Part shown: in pieces, positions 8,801 to 19,618 of the stretch | How the letters are laid out: each line of letters begins with the position of its first letter | Position numbering within the stretch: the first letter of the stretch is position 1 | NCBI GenBank assembly: GCA_030674155.1 | Contig: CM060324.1 | Location: 47,536,934 to 47,561,933, forward strand | DNA from: Stramonita haemastoma | Taxonomy: Eukaryota > Mollusca > Gastropoda > Neogastropoda > Muricidae | DNA: 25,000 nucleotides | Direction: 5' to 3' | The notes under the pieces: model-generated | What the model saw: the letters and a program-made list of their open reading frames with translations, nothing else | Told to the model about the DNA's origin: nothing | Database searches by the model: none | Program-made: the position numbers and the translations under genes

Positions 8801-8875
8801 TCAATCCTGCCTGGAGTGAAACTGTCCTGGATTAAATGGCCAACCACAAAGCTGAACATCAACCACTTTACAGAG
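8801..8875 (+). CDS. Candidate 75-bp internal exon, unknown product
   Basis: A strong polypyrimidine tract (8772-8795) and CTCTAG acceptor ending at 8800 precede an open stretch of exactly 25 codons, closed by the donor-like CAGAG|GTAATA at 8876. The phase is 0/0. The encoded peptide is hydrophobic/basic with two Trp (core KLSWIKWPTTKLNINHF). The frame also continues past the donor to 9094, so the splice reading is not forced. No family is recognised. This rests only on splice-site shape and frame. Confidence 0.25.
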
Positions 8876-9599
8876 GTAATATTGCACAGGTCGTTTAAAT
8901 TACATCAACACTGCAGGTGTCTGTATCTCTCAGGTTTGACTAACACCAGACCATACAATAGAAAGTGCAACGCACAATGCTGTCCAGTAGCCTCAAAGCT
9001 GGCGCACTACAGCATTATTGCTATTTTGACACAAGAAGAAGTGTCACCAATCAAAATAAATCTGAAACTGTTGTCAGTACTATTCCTGTGGTGACCTTTC
9101 AATTTCCCAGTTAAATCTATATACATGATACAGGCCTGTAGAACAGGGCTGTGACACAGGGTCAAGCAAATGCAAACTTTGAAATATTATAAGCCTTCAG
9201 AGAAAACAGGCAGGCAGAATTGAATAAAAAAAGAATTTATGCAAACACAGACAAACAAGCTAGGTCAAACAAATCGAACAGAAAAAGACAGGCACAGAGG
9301 ACGACAGACAAACACATACAAACAAAAACAAATATAGACTTTCCATCATACAGACAATATTAACCATACCCAACTCCTTTTTGATGCGAAACAAAATGCA
9401 GGTAACAATGGCTGCCCATCACATGTTAGGGCATTGAAGACGACTCCCCAAGTGATTCACATGATGATTGAATTGCCCCAGTCTTGATGAGACCACTCTC
9501 CTATGATCCACATGACTCACCAGGCTAGGACCCGTATTGAATAAGTTATGAGAAGGGGGTAAATACTGCAAAAGTGTGAGGGGGTGACAGGAGTCACAA
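8876..9599. other. Gene-free stretch
   Basis: Includes an A/C/G-rich segment with degenerate GACAGACAAACA words at 9200-9345. Nothing else is recognised. The minus-strand frame across 9419-9709 runs into the following minisatellite and has no homology I can name. Confidence 0.45.
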
Positions 9600-10165
9600 T
9601 CCCTCATGACCACCGTCTCAAAGCCATTGTAGGTAGTGGTGTTTTGGGACACCAAGATTATCAACCCAAAGCCATTGTAGGTAGTGGTGTTTTCGGACAC
9701 CAAGATCAAAGCCGTTGTAGGTGGTGGTGTTTTCGGACACCAAGATCAAAGCCGTTGTAGGTGGTGGTGTTTTCGGACACCAAGATCAAAGCCGTTGTAG
9801 GTGGTGGTGTTTTCGGACACCAAGATCAAAGCCGTTGTAGGTGGTGGTGTTTTCGGACACCAAGATCAAAGCCGTTGTAGGTGGTGGTGTTTTCGGACAC
9901 CAAGATCAAAGCCGTTGTAGGTGGTGGTGTTTTCGGACACCAAGATCAAAGCCGTTGTAGGTGGTGGTGTTTTCGGACACCAAGATCAAAGCCGTTGTAG
10001 GTGGTGGTGTTTTCGGACACCAAGATCACCGTCTCAAAGCCGTTGTAGGTGGTGGTGTTTTCGGACACCAAGATCACTGTCTCAAAGTTGTTGTAGGTGG
10101 TAGTGTTTTCGGACACCAAGACCACTGTTTCAAAGCCGTTGTAGGTGGTGGTGCTTTCACCAAGA
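9600..10165. repeat. 40/48-bp minisatellite, 13 units
   Basis: Anchored on the AAAGC word, units start at 9620, 9668, 9708, 9748, 9788, 9828, 9868, 9908, 9948, 9988, 10036, 10084 and 10132. Spacings are 48, then eight of 40, then 48, 48, 48. The 40-bp units (TTTCGGACACCAAGATCAAA then GCCGTTGTAGGTGGTGGTGT) are essentially identical. The flanking 48-bp units are diverged and contain an extra 8 bases (ACCGTCTC or ACTGTCTC) after CAAGATC. The 48-bp unit keeps a 16-codon frame on either strand, but the 40-bp core does not, so coding is unlikely. Confidence 0.95.
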
Positions 10166-10204
10166 TCACTGTCACCCAGATTGCACACTCCTTTGATCTC
10201 TTAA

Positions 10205-10398
10205 CGTTTATTTCCTATCTCTGATTTTTAATGTTTTATTTTGTTTTACTTTAAATTCTATCTGGTTTTGTTTTGTTTTTTTTTTAATTTAATCTATAGA
10301 TGCTATTTCATTTTATCCTATTCTATTATTCATTTTGTTTTATCTTTTTCTACTTTTATGTTCTAATTTTATTTCGTCTAGTTTTATTTTTTACAAAG
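10205..10398. repeat. T-rich low-complexity tract
   Basis: A degenerate pattern of TTTTATTTTR and TTCTAT words runs for almost 200 bp with very few G on the plus strand. It may be an old retroposon A-tail on the minus strand or a simple T-rich region. It directly precedes the acceptor-like site at 10398. Confidence 0.6.
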
Positions 10399-10531
10399 GA
10401 GTGTTAATGCAATCAGGAACTTGGTGCCCGGTGATCGTGTGAAGGCAACTGACAGGGTCGTTCAATCGCAAAGACAGCTGGCCGGACGCAAAAACTTGGG
10501 GAATAAACTTCTGAAAGGGACGAGAGAACGG
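10399..10531 (+). CDS. Candidate internal exon, unknown product
   Basis: An AAAG acceptor-like end at 10398, after a long T-rich tract, is followed by a frame of 44 complete codons (10400-10531) ending exactly at CGG|GTAAGA, a good donor. The peptide is basic, with PGDRVKATDRVVQSQRQLAG followed by a Lys/Arg-rich end. It has no Met, so a start-based ORF search would miss it. GC is higher than in the flanks. Against it: the opposite strand is also open here, and no partner exon in a compatible frame is obvious downstream. I do not recognise the family. Confidence 0.3.
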
Positions 10532-11160
10532 GTAAGACTTGTGTCCCTGTTGTGAGCAGGGTAAACGTGTTCCACAGCCGGTGCTGTCCTTGTTGGTCGT
10601 GCCTGTGAAGCAGCTGTACAGAGGAAGGCAGCAGTGGCATGACCGGTGACTGTGCACACCGACCTCTTTATAACCTTCCCCTGTTGAACACTGGAATCCT
10701 GCAATGGCCCACAGCTCTCAGTGTCAACTCGTCGTGTTTCAGGTCAGAGAAGAGGTCATGTAGACCTGTGCTCAAACAAATGTGCAGAACACTTGATACC
10801 AGCGCTCTGGCTCAAGTTGTGTTGGACACAGAAGCACGAGTCTTCATGAAATTGAAAAGAACGGGGAGAATGTCATACCCCAGTTTGAAGACAAAAACTG
10901 GATAGTTCCATGCCCCAGATCGCAAGCAACAGTCCCCGAGGGCTTTACTGCAGTGTCCCCCATTCCCTACTCTCTAACAACACGGGCCTATGAATGATAA
11001 ATCATGTGTGTCATAGAATCATGGTCTCTTTGCTGAGGGGGTCAAAGGCTGCTGCTTGGTATCTGAAAAAAAAAAAAAAAACATTAATGCTTGCTAAACA
11101 AAAAATAATAATTTAAAGGTTTCTGTATGTGTATATATACATGAACATGAAGGCACTAAT
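10532..11160. other. Moderately GC-rich stretch without a supported gene
   Basis: A plus-strand frame at 10639-10905 and several minus-strand frames overlap, and none has recognised homology. A run of about 16 A at 11067-11082 may mark a retroposed tail. Nothing firmer is visible. Confidence 0.4.
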
Positions 11161-11250
11161 GCATGCATGGAAAGTGTGTGTGTGTGCGCAATGTATGTTT
11201 GAGTGTGTGCACATGCATGTGTGCTTGTGTGCATGTGTGATATATATTTC
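11161..11250. repeat. Imperfect (GT)n/GCAT tract
   Basis: Short alternating purine/pyrimidine words (GCATGCATGG, GTGTGTGTGTGCGC, GTGTGCACATGCATGTG) form a degenerate microsatellite. Confidence 0.8.
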
Positions 11251-11756
11251 TCCAGTCCACTGCTCTTTTCAGGGAGAATGACATCGCCCCAAGAGCAACG
11301 CCAGCTGTGTCAGTTTTTCTTCCATTCAAGTAGGAGACAGAGGTCCTCAGTTTATTTGTTTCCTCGTGTCAGTCATAGAGATAAGCTTGCCCTCATGCAC
11401 TTCAGAGCTTTATGATTGGCAAAAGAAATATTCGTTTGCTAAAAAAAATATTTTTTAGAAAAAAAGTGGCATGAGTCATTAAATCAGTTTATAATTGAAC
11501 CGAAGCATTGTGTGATCCAGCCAAGTTGCACTACAGCAATAAACATGGTGGGCTACCTTCATAGTGGATTTACATTATGAACATACCAATAAATTTCATC
11601 ATTGATGAATGAAGAGCTGTAGCTGCAGAGCAAAAAAAAAAAAAAAAGATTCCAGTATCTATATCAGTATATATATATATATATGCATGGTGTGCCTGTC
11701 TGCTGCCAGCATGCATGTCTGCCTAAACTTGACAGAAATACCAAGTATCAGTGAGA
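11251..11756. other. Gene-free stretch
   Basis: Contains a run of A at 11632-11647 and a short (AT)n at 11669-11684. There is an acceptor-like TTTTCAG before 11274 but no matched donor, and no gene is supported. Confidence 0.4.
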
Positions 11757-11826
11757 GTGTGTGTGTGTATGTGTGTTGTGTGTGTGTGTGTATGCGAGTT
11801 TGTGTGTGCATGTGCATGTGTGTTTA

Positions 11827-11889
<63 letters not shown>

Positions 11890-11944
11890 ATATAATATGT
11901 ATGTGTGTGTGTGTGTTTATATAATATGTATGTGTGTGTGTATA
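11757..11944. repeat. (GT)n microsatellite with duplicated TATAATATGTA spacer
   Basis: Imperfect GT (11757-11829) leads to a near-pure GT run (11830-11887). Two repeats of TTTATATAATATGTATGTGTG follow (about 11888-11940). Confidence 0.95.
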
Positions 11945-12218
11945 ACTGAAATTTTCTATCGTAGATCTGCAAAGTGAATTCACATAGAGAATATATATAG
12001 AAATATCATACTCACATCAGATTGTGTTTTTAGCTGAATGTCCACACCACAGAGGCAATGACATCCACAGCTGCAAGAAGGTCGTCACAGTTGTCAGTTT
12101 GAGTTTTTGCTAGTGTGGTGTTCCCGTTTTTCCTTGGCATTCATCAGAGGACAGCTCAGTCTCTGCAGTGAAGGAACCTATGACTGGGGTGGGGTTGAGT
12201 CAGATCTTGGGGAGCATC
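11945..12218. other. Gene-free stretch
   Basis: No repeat or supported gene is seen. This segment would be the downstream flank of the minus-strand candidate at 12219-12706. Confidence 0.4.
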
Positions 12219-12706
12219 TCATGTAGTGAACAGGGCTGCAGTACATGTTCTGTTGTCTGGTCGCCAGTCTTGCTTGAGTACAGACTGGAAATTTACAGCC
12301 TGGGTGAAAATTGTTATGTCTCGCTGATATTCAAGAGGTTGGAGTTCTGTGATGATTTCAAGCGCTGGCATTGGTGTGAAATTCATGGCCACTAAGATGA
12401 CGTGGGTTACCTGGTTTTGCACTATTCTGACCAAAAGCTGAACTTGGCCAAAGTGCCCCATACTGTCAACAGTCATACTTTCTTCACACACTGGCTCGAT
12501 TCTACAGGTGGAAAACTCGAGTCGTTGCATTTGCACTATTCCTATTAGCATTGTTGTATGGGTAAGTCAAATTTTGGCTCTGGTTTCTGTTTTGTGGTCT
12601 AAAGTGAAGGGTGGTGGAGGCATCTTCAGCAAGCAGGGTCTGTCTGTTGATATGCAGAGTGGACTGTGAGTGGCTGAAGATAGCATGTCCTCCTTCTGGT
12701 GCATTC
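12219..12706 (-). pseudogene. Candidate minus-strand exon or broken gene, unknown product
   Basis: Reading leftwards, TTTGTTTACAG is an acceptor-like end at 12707. The frame that follows (APEGGHAIFSHSQST..., then LLAEDASTTLHFRPQNRNQS) is open to 12502. A second minus-strand frame, open from 12551 to 12219 (110 codons), carries a Cys pair and Gln/Val/Thr-rich sequence (CRIEPVC..., GHFGQVQLLVRIVQNQVTHV). The two overlap in different phases, so one product would need a frameshift or an unseen intron. A donor-like CCAG|GTAACC also lies inside the second frame. I recognise no family, and chance ORFs of this length are expected in 25 kb. Confidence 0.25.
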
Positions 12707-12806
12707 CTGTAAACAAAGCATTCCATTAGTTTAGTCAATTTAAATAAAATCAGTGCTGATGCTTTTAGTGTATGAGTTTATTGTACTTAAGCAAGTATGT
12801 GTATAT

Positions 12807-13238
<432 letters not shown>

Positions 13239-13622
13239 CTTTTTATACAACTAATAACACCTCCATTTCTTCATCTCACAGTGTGCTTTGTTGTTGTTGA
13301 ATGCTGATGGTGATGTTGTTGGCTAAGGTAGGTTATTCATCGATCATATAAAAGAGAGGAAAAGTCGCTATTTGAAGGGTTAACGAAGAAATGAAGTTCA
13401 AACAAATCGTACTAGACTCCTACTCACTAGCACCGCTTTGCTAGTTTCTAGATCCACAATTTCACAAAATTATTTCAGTTGTCACAGTCACATGGCCCCT
13501 TCGGCAGGATCGTTGTTTACATCATTATCACAGTGGACTTCATGGCTGGAACTGCAAACAGACTACTTTCGATTTCATTCAGAAACTGTTGAATCCTATG
13601 TTAGGCTTTTCAGCCCACTAAC
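13239..13622. other. Gene-free stretch
   Basis: No repeat or recognised ORF. It would be the first intron or downstream flank of the minus-strand candidate at 13623-13724. Confidence 0.4.
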
Positions 13623-13724
13623 TTGGGATTCTGCCACTTTTTTCACAGAAAATCTTTCAGAAAGTTTGTCATAACTGTCAACGTCTTGAAGCAGCTCCCT
13701 CCAAAAATTGTCACTCAGTGACAT
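13623..13724 (-). CDS. Candidate first coding exon, minus strand
   Basis: The ATG at 13724-13722 opens a frame of exactly 34 codons up to a donor-like CAA|GTTAGT (donor at 13622). The peptide starts MSLSDNFWRELLQDVD and continues as a charged, probably helical sequence. If unspliced, the frame ends at 13596. It faces another candidate start on the plus strand only 58 bp away. No family is recognised. The call rests on the start context, donor and peptide character alone. Confidence 0.25.
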
Positions 13725-13782
13725 CACCGTAAAATCGAACAAATCGGCACATAGTTGAACTGACGAGAAAAAAAAATTGCAA

Positions 13783-13899
13783 ATGGCGGAAGTTGACACT
13801 ATCTGGAAATTCACTGCGCAAGTCACAAATGAAAAGGGGTGTGAGGCCGTAAAGTATAAGGGGTCATACCTACCCGCGGCTTCGCAGAACATGTATTAA
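13783..13899 (+). CDS. Candidate first coding exon, plus strand
   Basis: The ATG at 13783 has a favourable context (GCAAATGGCGG: A at -3, G at +4). The frame is open for 38 codons to TAA at 13897-13899, starting MAEVDTIWKFTAQVTNEKG. Possible donors within it (near GAGGCC|GTAAAG) are weak, so its end is not defined. Several CpGs lie in and after it (13786-13914), unlike the CpG-poor flanks. It could be a first exon sharing a promoter with the opposite-strand candidate, or chance. Confidence 0.2.
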   Translation: MAEVDTIWKFTAQVTNEKGCEAVKYKGSYLPAASQNMY

Positions 13900-14130
13900 G
13901 TTGGCGGATCCGTTCGCTGATGGTACATGCAATGGAAAAGTGTGCAAATTTCAGGCAGCTATTTTGTTTTAAAGTGTGTGGTTGCGATAGATGTGATTTC
14001 TCATCATGTCACTTTCTTGAGTTTATCAGTTTAATTTGAGATGACTTCACAGAATATCCCGTTTTTATTACTGTCTTGTGAGATTTGTTGTATTTGTTTT
14101 TGGGGGGATTTTTTGTTGTTGTTTTTTTAC

Positions 14131-14364
14131 TCTTTTATATAGAGGATCATGGGATAAGCACTCGTGCATGTTTTACATCCAGTCCCCATGTGTATGCAGT
14201 TTTGTAAATATCTGTTCCCACCGGCACACGACGGCCTACTCTTACGAAAAGCGGAACAGGATTTAACGTGTGCGCAAGATGTTCTGCGTGCGTTGACACA
14301 CGGGGCCTCGGTTTAAAGTCTCATCGGAAGGACTTTGGGGAGAGGAGTCAGCACTGATGTTAAC
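14131..14364 (-). mobile_element. SINE-A copy, minus strand, lacking the tRNA-like head
   Basis: On the minus strand, from 14364, it reads GTTAACATCAGTGCTGACTC, the CCCCAAAGTCCTT block, GATGAGACTTTAAACCGAGG, and the ACGCAGAACATCTTGCGCAC, CCTGTTCCGCTTTTCGTAAG and CCGGTGGGAACAG blocks. It ends with GGGGACTGGATGTAAAACAT, GCACGAGTGCTTAT and CCTCTATATAAAAGA. It is collinear with 16079-16315 and ends just downstream of where box B would lie, so it is 5'-truncated. Confidence 0.9.
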
Positions 14365-15243
14365 TAATATTGCAGATTAACAACATGTTAACAGTCAGAA
14401 ATTGACATTGTCAGGAATGCGACTCATCATCATGTGGGGTAGCTTCACATAGATCTACAGAGTAGGGCAAGACACTTAAGCCTCTTTGTACCATTCATAG
14501 ACATATCAATAGAAAATAATAATCACGGAAAATTTGTATTGTCTGCACCTCAACCCTACTGATATAAATAAACCGATTATGCAAAAAGAAAAACTATTTT
14601 TGTGGATTGATTTGATTTATTTTGAAGCTATTATTTTGCACTCTGTAGTTTTGACAACTCAGCATCAAAAAATTATGAAAATATTCCTAAGTTTTTTTAT
14701 TTGGTCGTGAACCTCCCGAGTTTTTCATACACTAATAATGATCTGATCATTTATTATCCAGTTCTACGTTTCAAGTGACACACTTGACCAAAATGTCCTT
14801 GAACAGTAATCATAAGTGTTTTTAAACACAAGGCTTCTCACAAATTAATCAAAACTTAGACCCGACATTTTATTTGTACTCATAGTTCATGGTTCTAAAC
14901 TGCTGTTGGCCCAATTTTAGGACTTGATATGTGTAGGCTAAAATGAAGTTTACAACTAGAAATCAATTACAGGTAAAAACTAAACTCTGCTTAATATGAT
15001 ATTACCAACCATTGCCTAATTTAAAAGTCTGCATGTAGACTACTAGGCCTATGCCCAGTCCCCAAATCGGAAATCTCCCCTGGGATGCTAATTTAATCAC
15101 AACTACCACTGCTACTAAGCCTATCTTCATTTCATTGGGCACTTGAAAGGTGACAGAGAAAAATAATCACATTCTAGTCCCTGAAGTCTTTCAGATATTG
15201 TAAACCCAAAGTTCCCGTGCATAACACTGCAGCGTGCATAACA
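14365..15243. other. Gene-free AT-rich stretch
   Basis: Unique-looking AT-rich sequence with no long ORF, microsatellite or clear transposon end. Confidence 0.45.
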
Positions 15244-15437
15244 CCTTTGGATGAGACTATAAACCCAGGTCTTGTGTGCAGAAAATCGTGCGTAGGCCTA
15301 CATATTAAAACGTGTTCCACATTTTGGAAAGAGCAGCCATTTGGGCTGGTGGGAACAGATGACAAATTTACAGAACCACATGCACATGGCACTGCTTATG
15401 AAGAAGCACATGAGTGGTTATTTCCTGTCCTCTAAAC
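15244..15437 (+). mobile_element. SINE-A partial copy, diverged
   Basis: It starts at CTTTGGATGAGACTATAAAC and continues with GGTCTTGTGTGCA, a diverged AAAACGTGTTCCAC block, GGTGGGAACAGATGACAAAT and TTACAGAACCACATG. It ends in AGAAGCACATGAGTGGTTAT and TTCC.GTCCTCTA. It lacks the head and is more diverged than the copies at 14131 and 15994. Confidence 0.75.
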
Positions 15438-15882
15438 CGATTTTTTTTTTTAATGTAGAAAGTCCTGTCTCAGAAGCCAAGACAGGACATTTTGTTCGGT
15501 TTTTTTTCAATGTTTCCTTTAAAACACCAAAATATTCACTAGAGGAAAAAAAAAACACCGACCAAATCAGAATAATAAACAAAAACAAGCCACTCTTACC
15601 TGTAGGCTCAGGTCAAAACTGCACAGAACGGCGAGGATACATAGCCTTGTCCAATTTTCAAACTTGAATTCTTTTCTTCAAATTTCACCTCCTTCATGCA
15701 GAGATACCGGAACTTGCTTCAGTCACCGCCGGATGAGAAGTGAGGAGGAAGGCCAATCAACACAGTTCTAGCCTCCCTTCATTCATGCATAGTTCTGTGG
15801 GTGAACACTGCTCAACCCTTCTTCCACGTGTGTCACGGAAATAACAGTTCTCTTGGCGGCCTGTTGTTGCTACACAAACTAA
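15438..15882. other. Gene-free stretch
   Basis: A- and T-runs near 15440 and 15545, otherwise unremarkable. No gene is supported. Confidence 0.4.
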
Positions 15883-16716
<834 letters not shown>

Positions 16717-16760
16717 AGGGACACGAGCGCTAGTGTGTGTACAGAAGAAGAGAGAAGAGA

Positions 16761-16863
<103 letters not shown>

Positions 16864-17511
16864 GCTGAAACAGGGTTGGGTTCTGGCTGCCACTCTGTTT
16901 GGAATCTTCTTTGCTGGAACACACATTTGATCCTGCAACTGTAGGTATTTTACCTAGACGGGAAACTTTTCAACCTCTACGAGCCAAGACTAAAGTCCAG
17001 ATGAGGTGCCTGCGTGACTACCTCTTTGCAGACGATTCAGCGGTAACTGTCCACTCATGCTGAGGACCTACAGCAGCTCATGACTCACTTCAGTGATGCC
17101 TGCCAAGACTTTGGCCTTACCATTAGCCTGAAGCTAACACAGGTCATGGGACAGGATGCTGACTCTCTCCCACCATAAGCATTGCTGACCAGAACTGGAT
17201 GTCGTCCATGACTTTGTGTGCCTGGGCTCAATTATCTCAGACAACCTCTCACATTGAGGCAGGGCTCAACAAGCCTATCGGCAAAGCACCTGCCACCATG
17301 ACAGACTGACAAAGAAAGCTTGGAACGACAGCAAGCTGACTGAGCACACAAAGATCCAGATCTACAGAGCGTGTGTCCTGAGCACCCCACTCCGTATGGC
17401 AGGGACTCCTGGACTTTCGCGTGTCCGACAAGAGGAAATCTCAATGCTTTTACATGCACACCTCACGCATTTCTGAACGTCACCTGGCAGGACATAATTA
17501 TTCTGCTCACA
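16864..17511 (+). pseudogene. Non-LTR (LINE) reverse transcriptase remnant
   Basis: Translated pieces give a LINE-type reverse transcriptase in order, spread over several frames. KQGWVLAATLFGIFFAG (from about 16869) is the QGxxLAPxLF block. LRDYLFADDSAVTVHS (about 17009-17056) carries the catalytic FADD at 17025-17036. AEDLQQLMTHFSDACQDFGL and TISLKLTQVMGQ follow after a one-base shift (about 17058-17150). Then come fragments matching FVCLGSIISDNLS and TKIQIYRACVLST, and finally LNVTWQD (about 17473-17493). Multiple frameshifts and stops show that it is dead. The upstream part, including any endonuclease, is absent, and the homology begins right at the GA microsatellite. Exact clade is not assigned. 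Confidence 0.88.
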
Positions 17512-17523
17512 AAAAAAGATCAT

Positions 17524-17941
17524 AGAGAGAGAGAGAGATCAAATCAAATCAAAAAAATTTTATTTCACAGATTGTACATTGAGTAAGCAATAAATTTGCT
17601 TTTTTCATACTCATTACAACAAAGAAACAAAAACAATTCTAGGGGAAAAAAAAACACGGAACAAAACCCCAAACCAAACCAAAATAACACCCCCCCCCCC
17701 CCCCCCCCCCCCAAACAAAAAAACCACAAAAACACAAACAAACCACTTAAACAAAAAACAAACTAAAAAAAAAAAATGAAACAGCAAGCCAACAGCAATA
17801 CAACCAAGAAAACATACTAAAAATATTTTAGCTACATCATTGTTACAACTCATAAAAACAACATAACAACAAAAGGAATTAAAGAAAACATAATGATAAA
17901 TAAATAACAATAATAACAATAAAAACAACAATAGTGAAAAT
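17524..17941. other. A/C-rich low-complexity region with poly-C run
   Basis: A short GA tract and three ATCAA repeats (17524-17552) precede TTTTATTTCACAGATTGTAC, which may be an inverted retroposon 3' end. An A/C-rich tract then includes 23 consecutive C (17690-17712) and many AAC and AAT words. No gene. The minus-strand Phe/Val-rich frame is compositional. Confidence 0.6.
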
Positions 17942-17989
17942 AATAGTTATAATGCACTGTAAGATTTACTCTTTCAAGTAGGCTAACAG

Positions 17990-17991
<2 letters not shown>

Positions 17992-18076
<85 letters not shown>

Positions 18077-18111
18077 AGAAGACAGACAGACAGAAGACAG
18101 ACAGACAGACA

Positions 18112-18146
<35 letters not shown>

Positions 18147-18147
18147 G
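17992..18147. repeat. (GA)n followed by (GACA)n
   Basis: Pure GA to 18075, then ACAG tetranucleotides with short interruptions to 18147. Confidence 0.97.
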
Positions 18148-18286
18148 TAATAAATTTGGGACTCCAAAACTGGTGTTTGCGTGTCCAGGGAGGGAAATGT
18201 GATAAATGGAACTACCTCAAGCATTGGGCTGTTTGCCTCCCCTTATGGACAAAATGACTTGCAGCTTTCGTGGCATCATCAGTTAA

Positions 18287-18385
18287 CACGCACGCACGAA
18301 CGCGCGTGCAAACACACACACACCGCACGCGCATGCGCATGCATGCACACACGCATGAATCCGTCACAACACACACACACACACA

Positions 18386-18453
<68 letters not shown>
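18287..18453. repeat. (CA)n with CG-rich alternating purine/pyrimidine start
   Basis: The first part (18287-18360) mixes CACG, CGCG and GCATGC words. 18368-18453 is CA with ACCAC interruptions near 18390 and 18420, about 30 bp apart. The whole tract alternates pyrimidine and purine and is a Z-DNA-prone type of sequence. Confidence 0.95.
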
Positions 18454-18454
<1 letters not shown>

Positions 18455-19200
18455 CTTTAAAATGAATATCAATACTTGTTAAGTACTTGCCTAAAACAGT
18501 TTGACATATTTTTAAACCAGTTGTAAGCTTTCTCTTTAGCACGTGGTGCAACAAAATTGATAAAAGTAATAACTTTGTTTGTTATACTATGCGTTCTATT
18601 GATAAATATTTTTTTCGTTTGACATGAACACATGTCTGCTAGCTGCCAAATTTCTATGTGTTCATTTTTTGCTGTAATGGATGCTACAAGCGATTTGCTC
18701 GTTGTTGCCCCTAACATCAATTTGAATGTAATATACTGTGTCTATCTTTCTGAATGAACATTATTGTATTAAACAAAAAACAAAAAAGAGAGACAGACAG
18801 ACATAAGATATACAAAGATATGGATAGGACATACAAACATAGTAATGACCACATTGGGATATGCATACAGAACAAAACAGTCCAAACGCACGCTGCCAGG
18901 CACACAGAACAAACTAATGTGCTCTCACGTGTTTATGTAATTCGCTATGGTAGCACGTTTACCATAATAGGATATTGTTCGTTTTTTCCCTCTTTAACAA
19001 TATTATATAATCTATATGCTAATTTCGTTGACAGATAGATGGCGGTGAATGATGTTTTCAGTTGCTAACTTGTTATGCTTTCTTTATATTTATTATATCT
19101 GTTTTTTCTGGATTTGTTTTGTTTGTTTGTTTGTTTTTTTATCATAATGATCATTTGATTGTTTATTTTTTCATTTAAGTTCCCTGTGTTGTGTCGTTGG
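18454..19200. other. Gene-free AT-rich stretch
   Basis: Unique-looking AT-rich sequence with a short GACAGACAGACA tract at about 18790-18803 and TTTG repeats near 19115-19135. No gene is supported. Confidence 0.45.
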
Positions 19201-19211
19201 TGTGTTGTTGT

Positions 19212-19258
<47 letters not shown>

Positions 19259-19298
19259 GTTGTGTGTTGTGTGTGTGTGTGTATGTGTGTGTGTGCTG
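19201..19298. repeat. (GT)n microsatellite
   Basis: GT repeats with TTGTTG and ATG interruptions. Confidence 0.95.
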
Positions 19299-19442
19299 TG
19301 TACTTTAATTATTTTATTATTGTCTTCTGCATTGCTTCTTGTCTTCTGTTTGATACTTTCTCGCTGTCTTGTTTTTGTTATTTGGTTTATTATTGTTGTT
19401 GTTAGTTAGAAGTGTGTTTTTTATTGATGAAATTGCTGGTAA

Positions 19443-19520
19443 GGGCGGGGACTGGATGTAAAAAAAAAGCACATGAGTGCTTATTCATTGTCCTCGAAAT
19501 AAAGATTTGACTTCACTTGA
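19443..19520 (+). mobile_element. SINE-A 3' tail followed by short CT tract
   Basis: GGGGACTGGATGTAAAAAAA, then AGCACATGAGTGCTTATTCA and GTCCTCGAAATAAAG, match the SINE-A tail. A TTGACTTCACTTGACT stretch and (CT)n follow, so again a CT microsatellite adjoins a SINE end. Confidence 0.85.
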
Positions 19521-19536
19521 CTCTCTCTCTCTTTTG

Positions 19537-19570
19537 ATTTTTTTTTTTTTTTTTTTTTTTTTGGGGGGGG
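19537..19570. repeat. Poly-T/poly-G tract
   Basis: About 24 T followed by 8 G. Confidence 0.95.
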
Positions 19571-19618
19571 TTGTTGTTGGTTTTTGTTTTCCTTTGTTTT
19601 GTTTTACTCTTCCCTAAT

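Noticed and set aside
9620..10140. CRISPR-like array of regularly spaced repeats
   Set aside because: There are no unique spacers. The repeat units are directly joined, and the setting is animal DNA with retroposons.
9921..10224. Repetitive frames with VVGGGVFGHQD or SENTTTYNGF units
   Set aside because: They come from the 40/48-bp minisatellite. The 40-bp core shifts frame in every unit, so no continuous repeat protein could be encoded.
10639..10905. 88-codon plus-strand frame
   Set aside because: No homology is recognised, other frames on both strands overlap it, and the length is within chance expectation.
17614..17931. Minus-strand Phe/Leu/Val-rich frame resembling a membrane protein
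   Set aside because: It arises from A/C-rich low-complexity DNA including a 23-base C run. The composition alone explains the hydrophobicity.
18328..18339. Second NRF1-like word CGCGCATGCGCA
   Set aside because: It lies within an alternating purine/pyrimidine microsatellite where such words arise easily.
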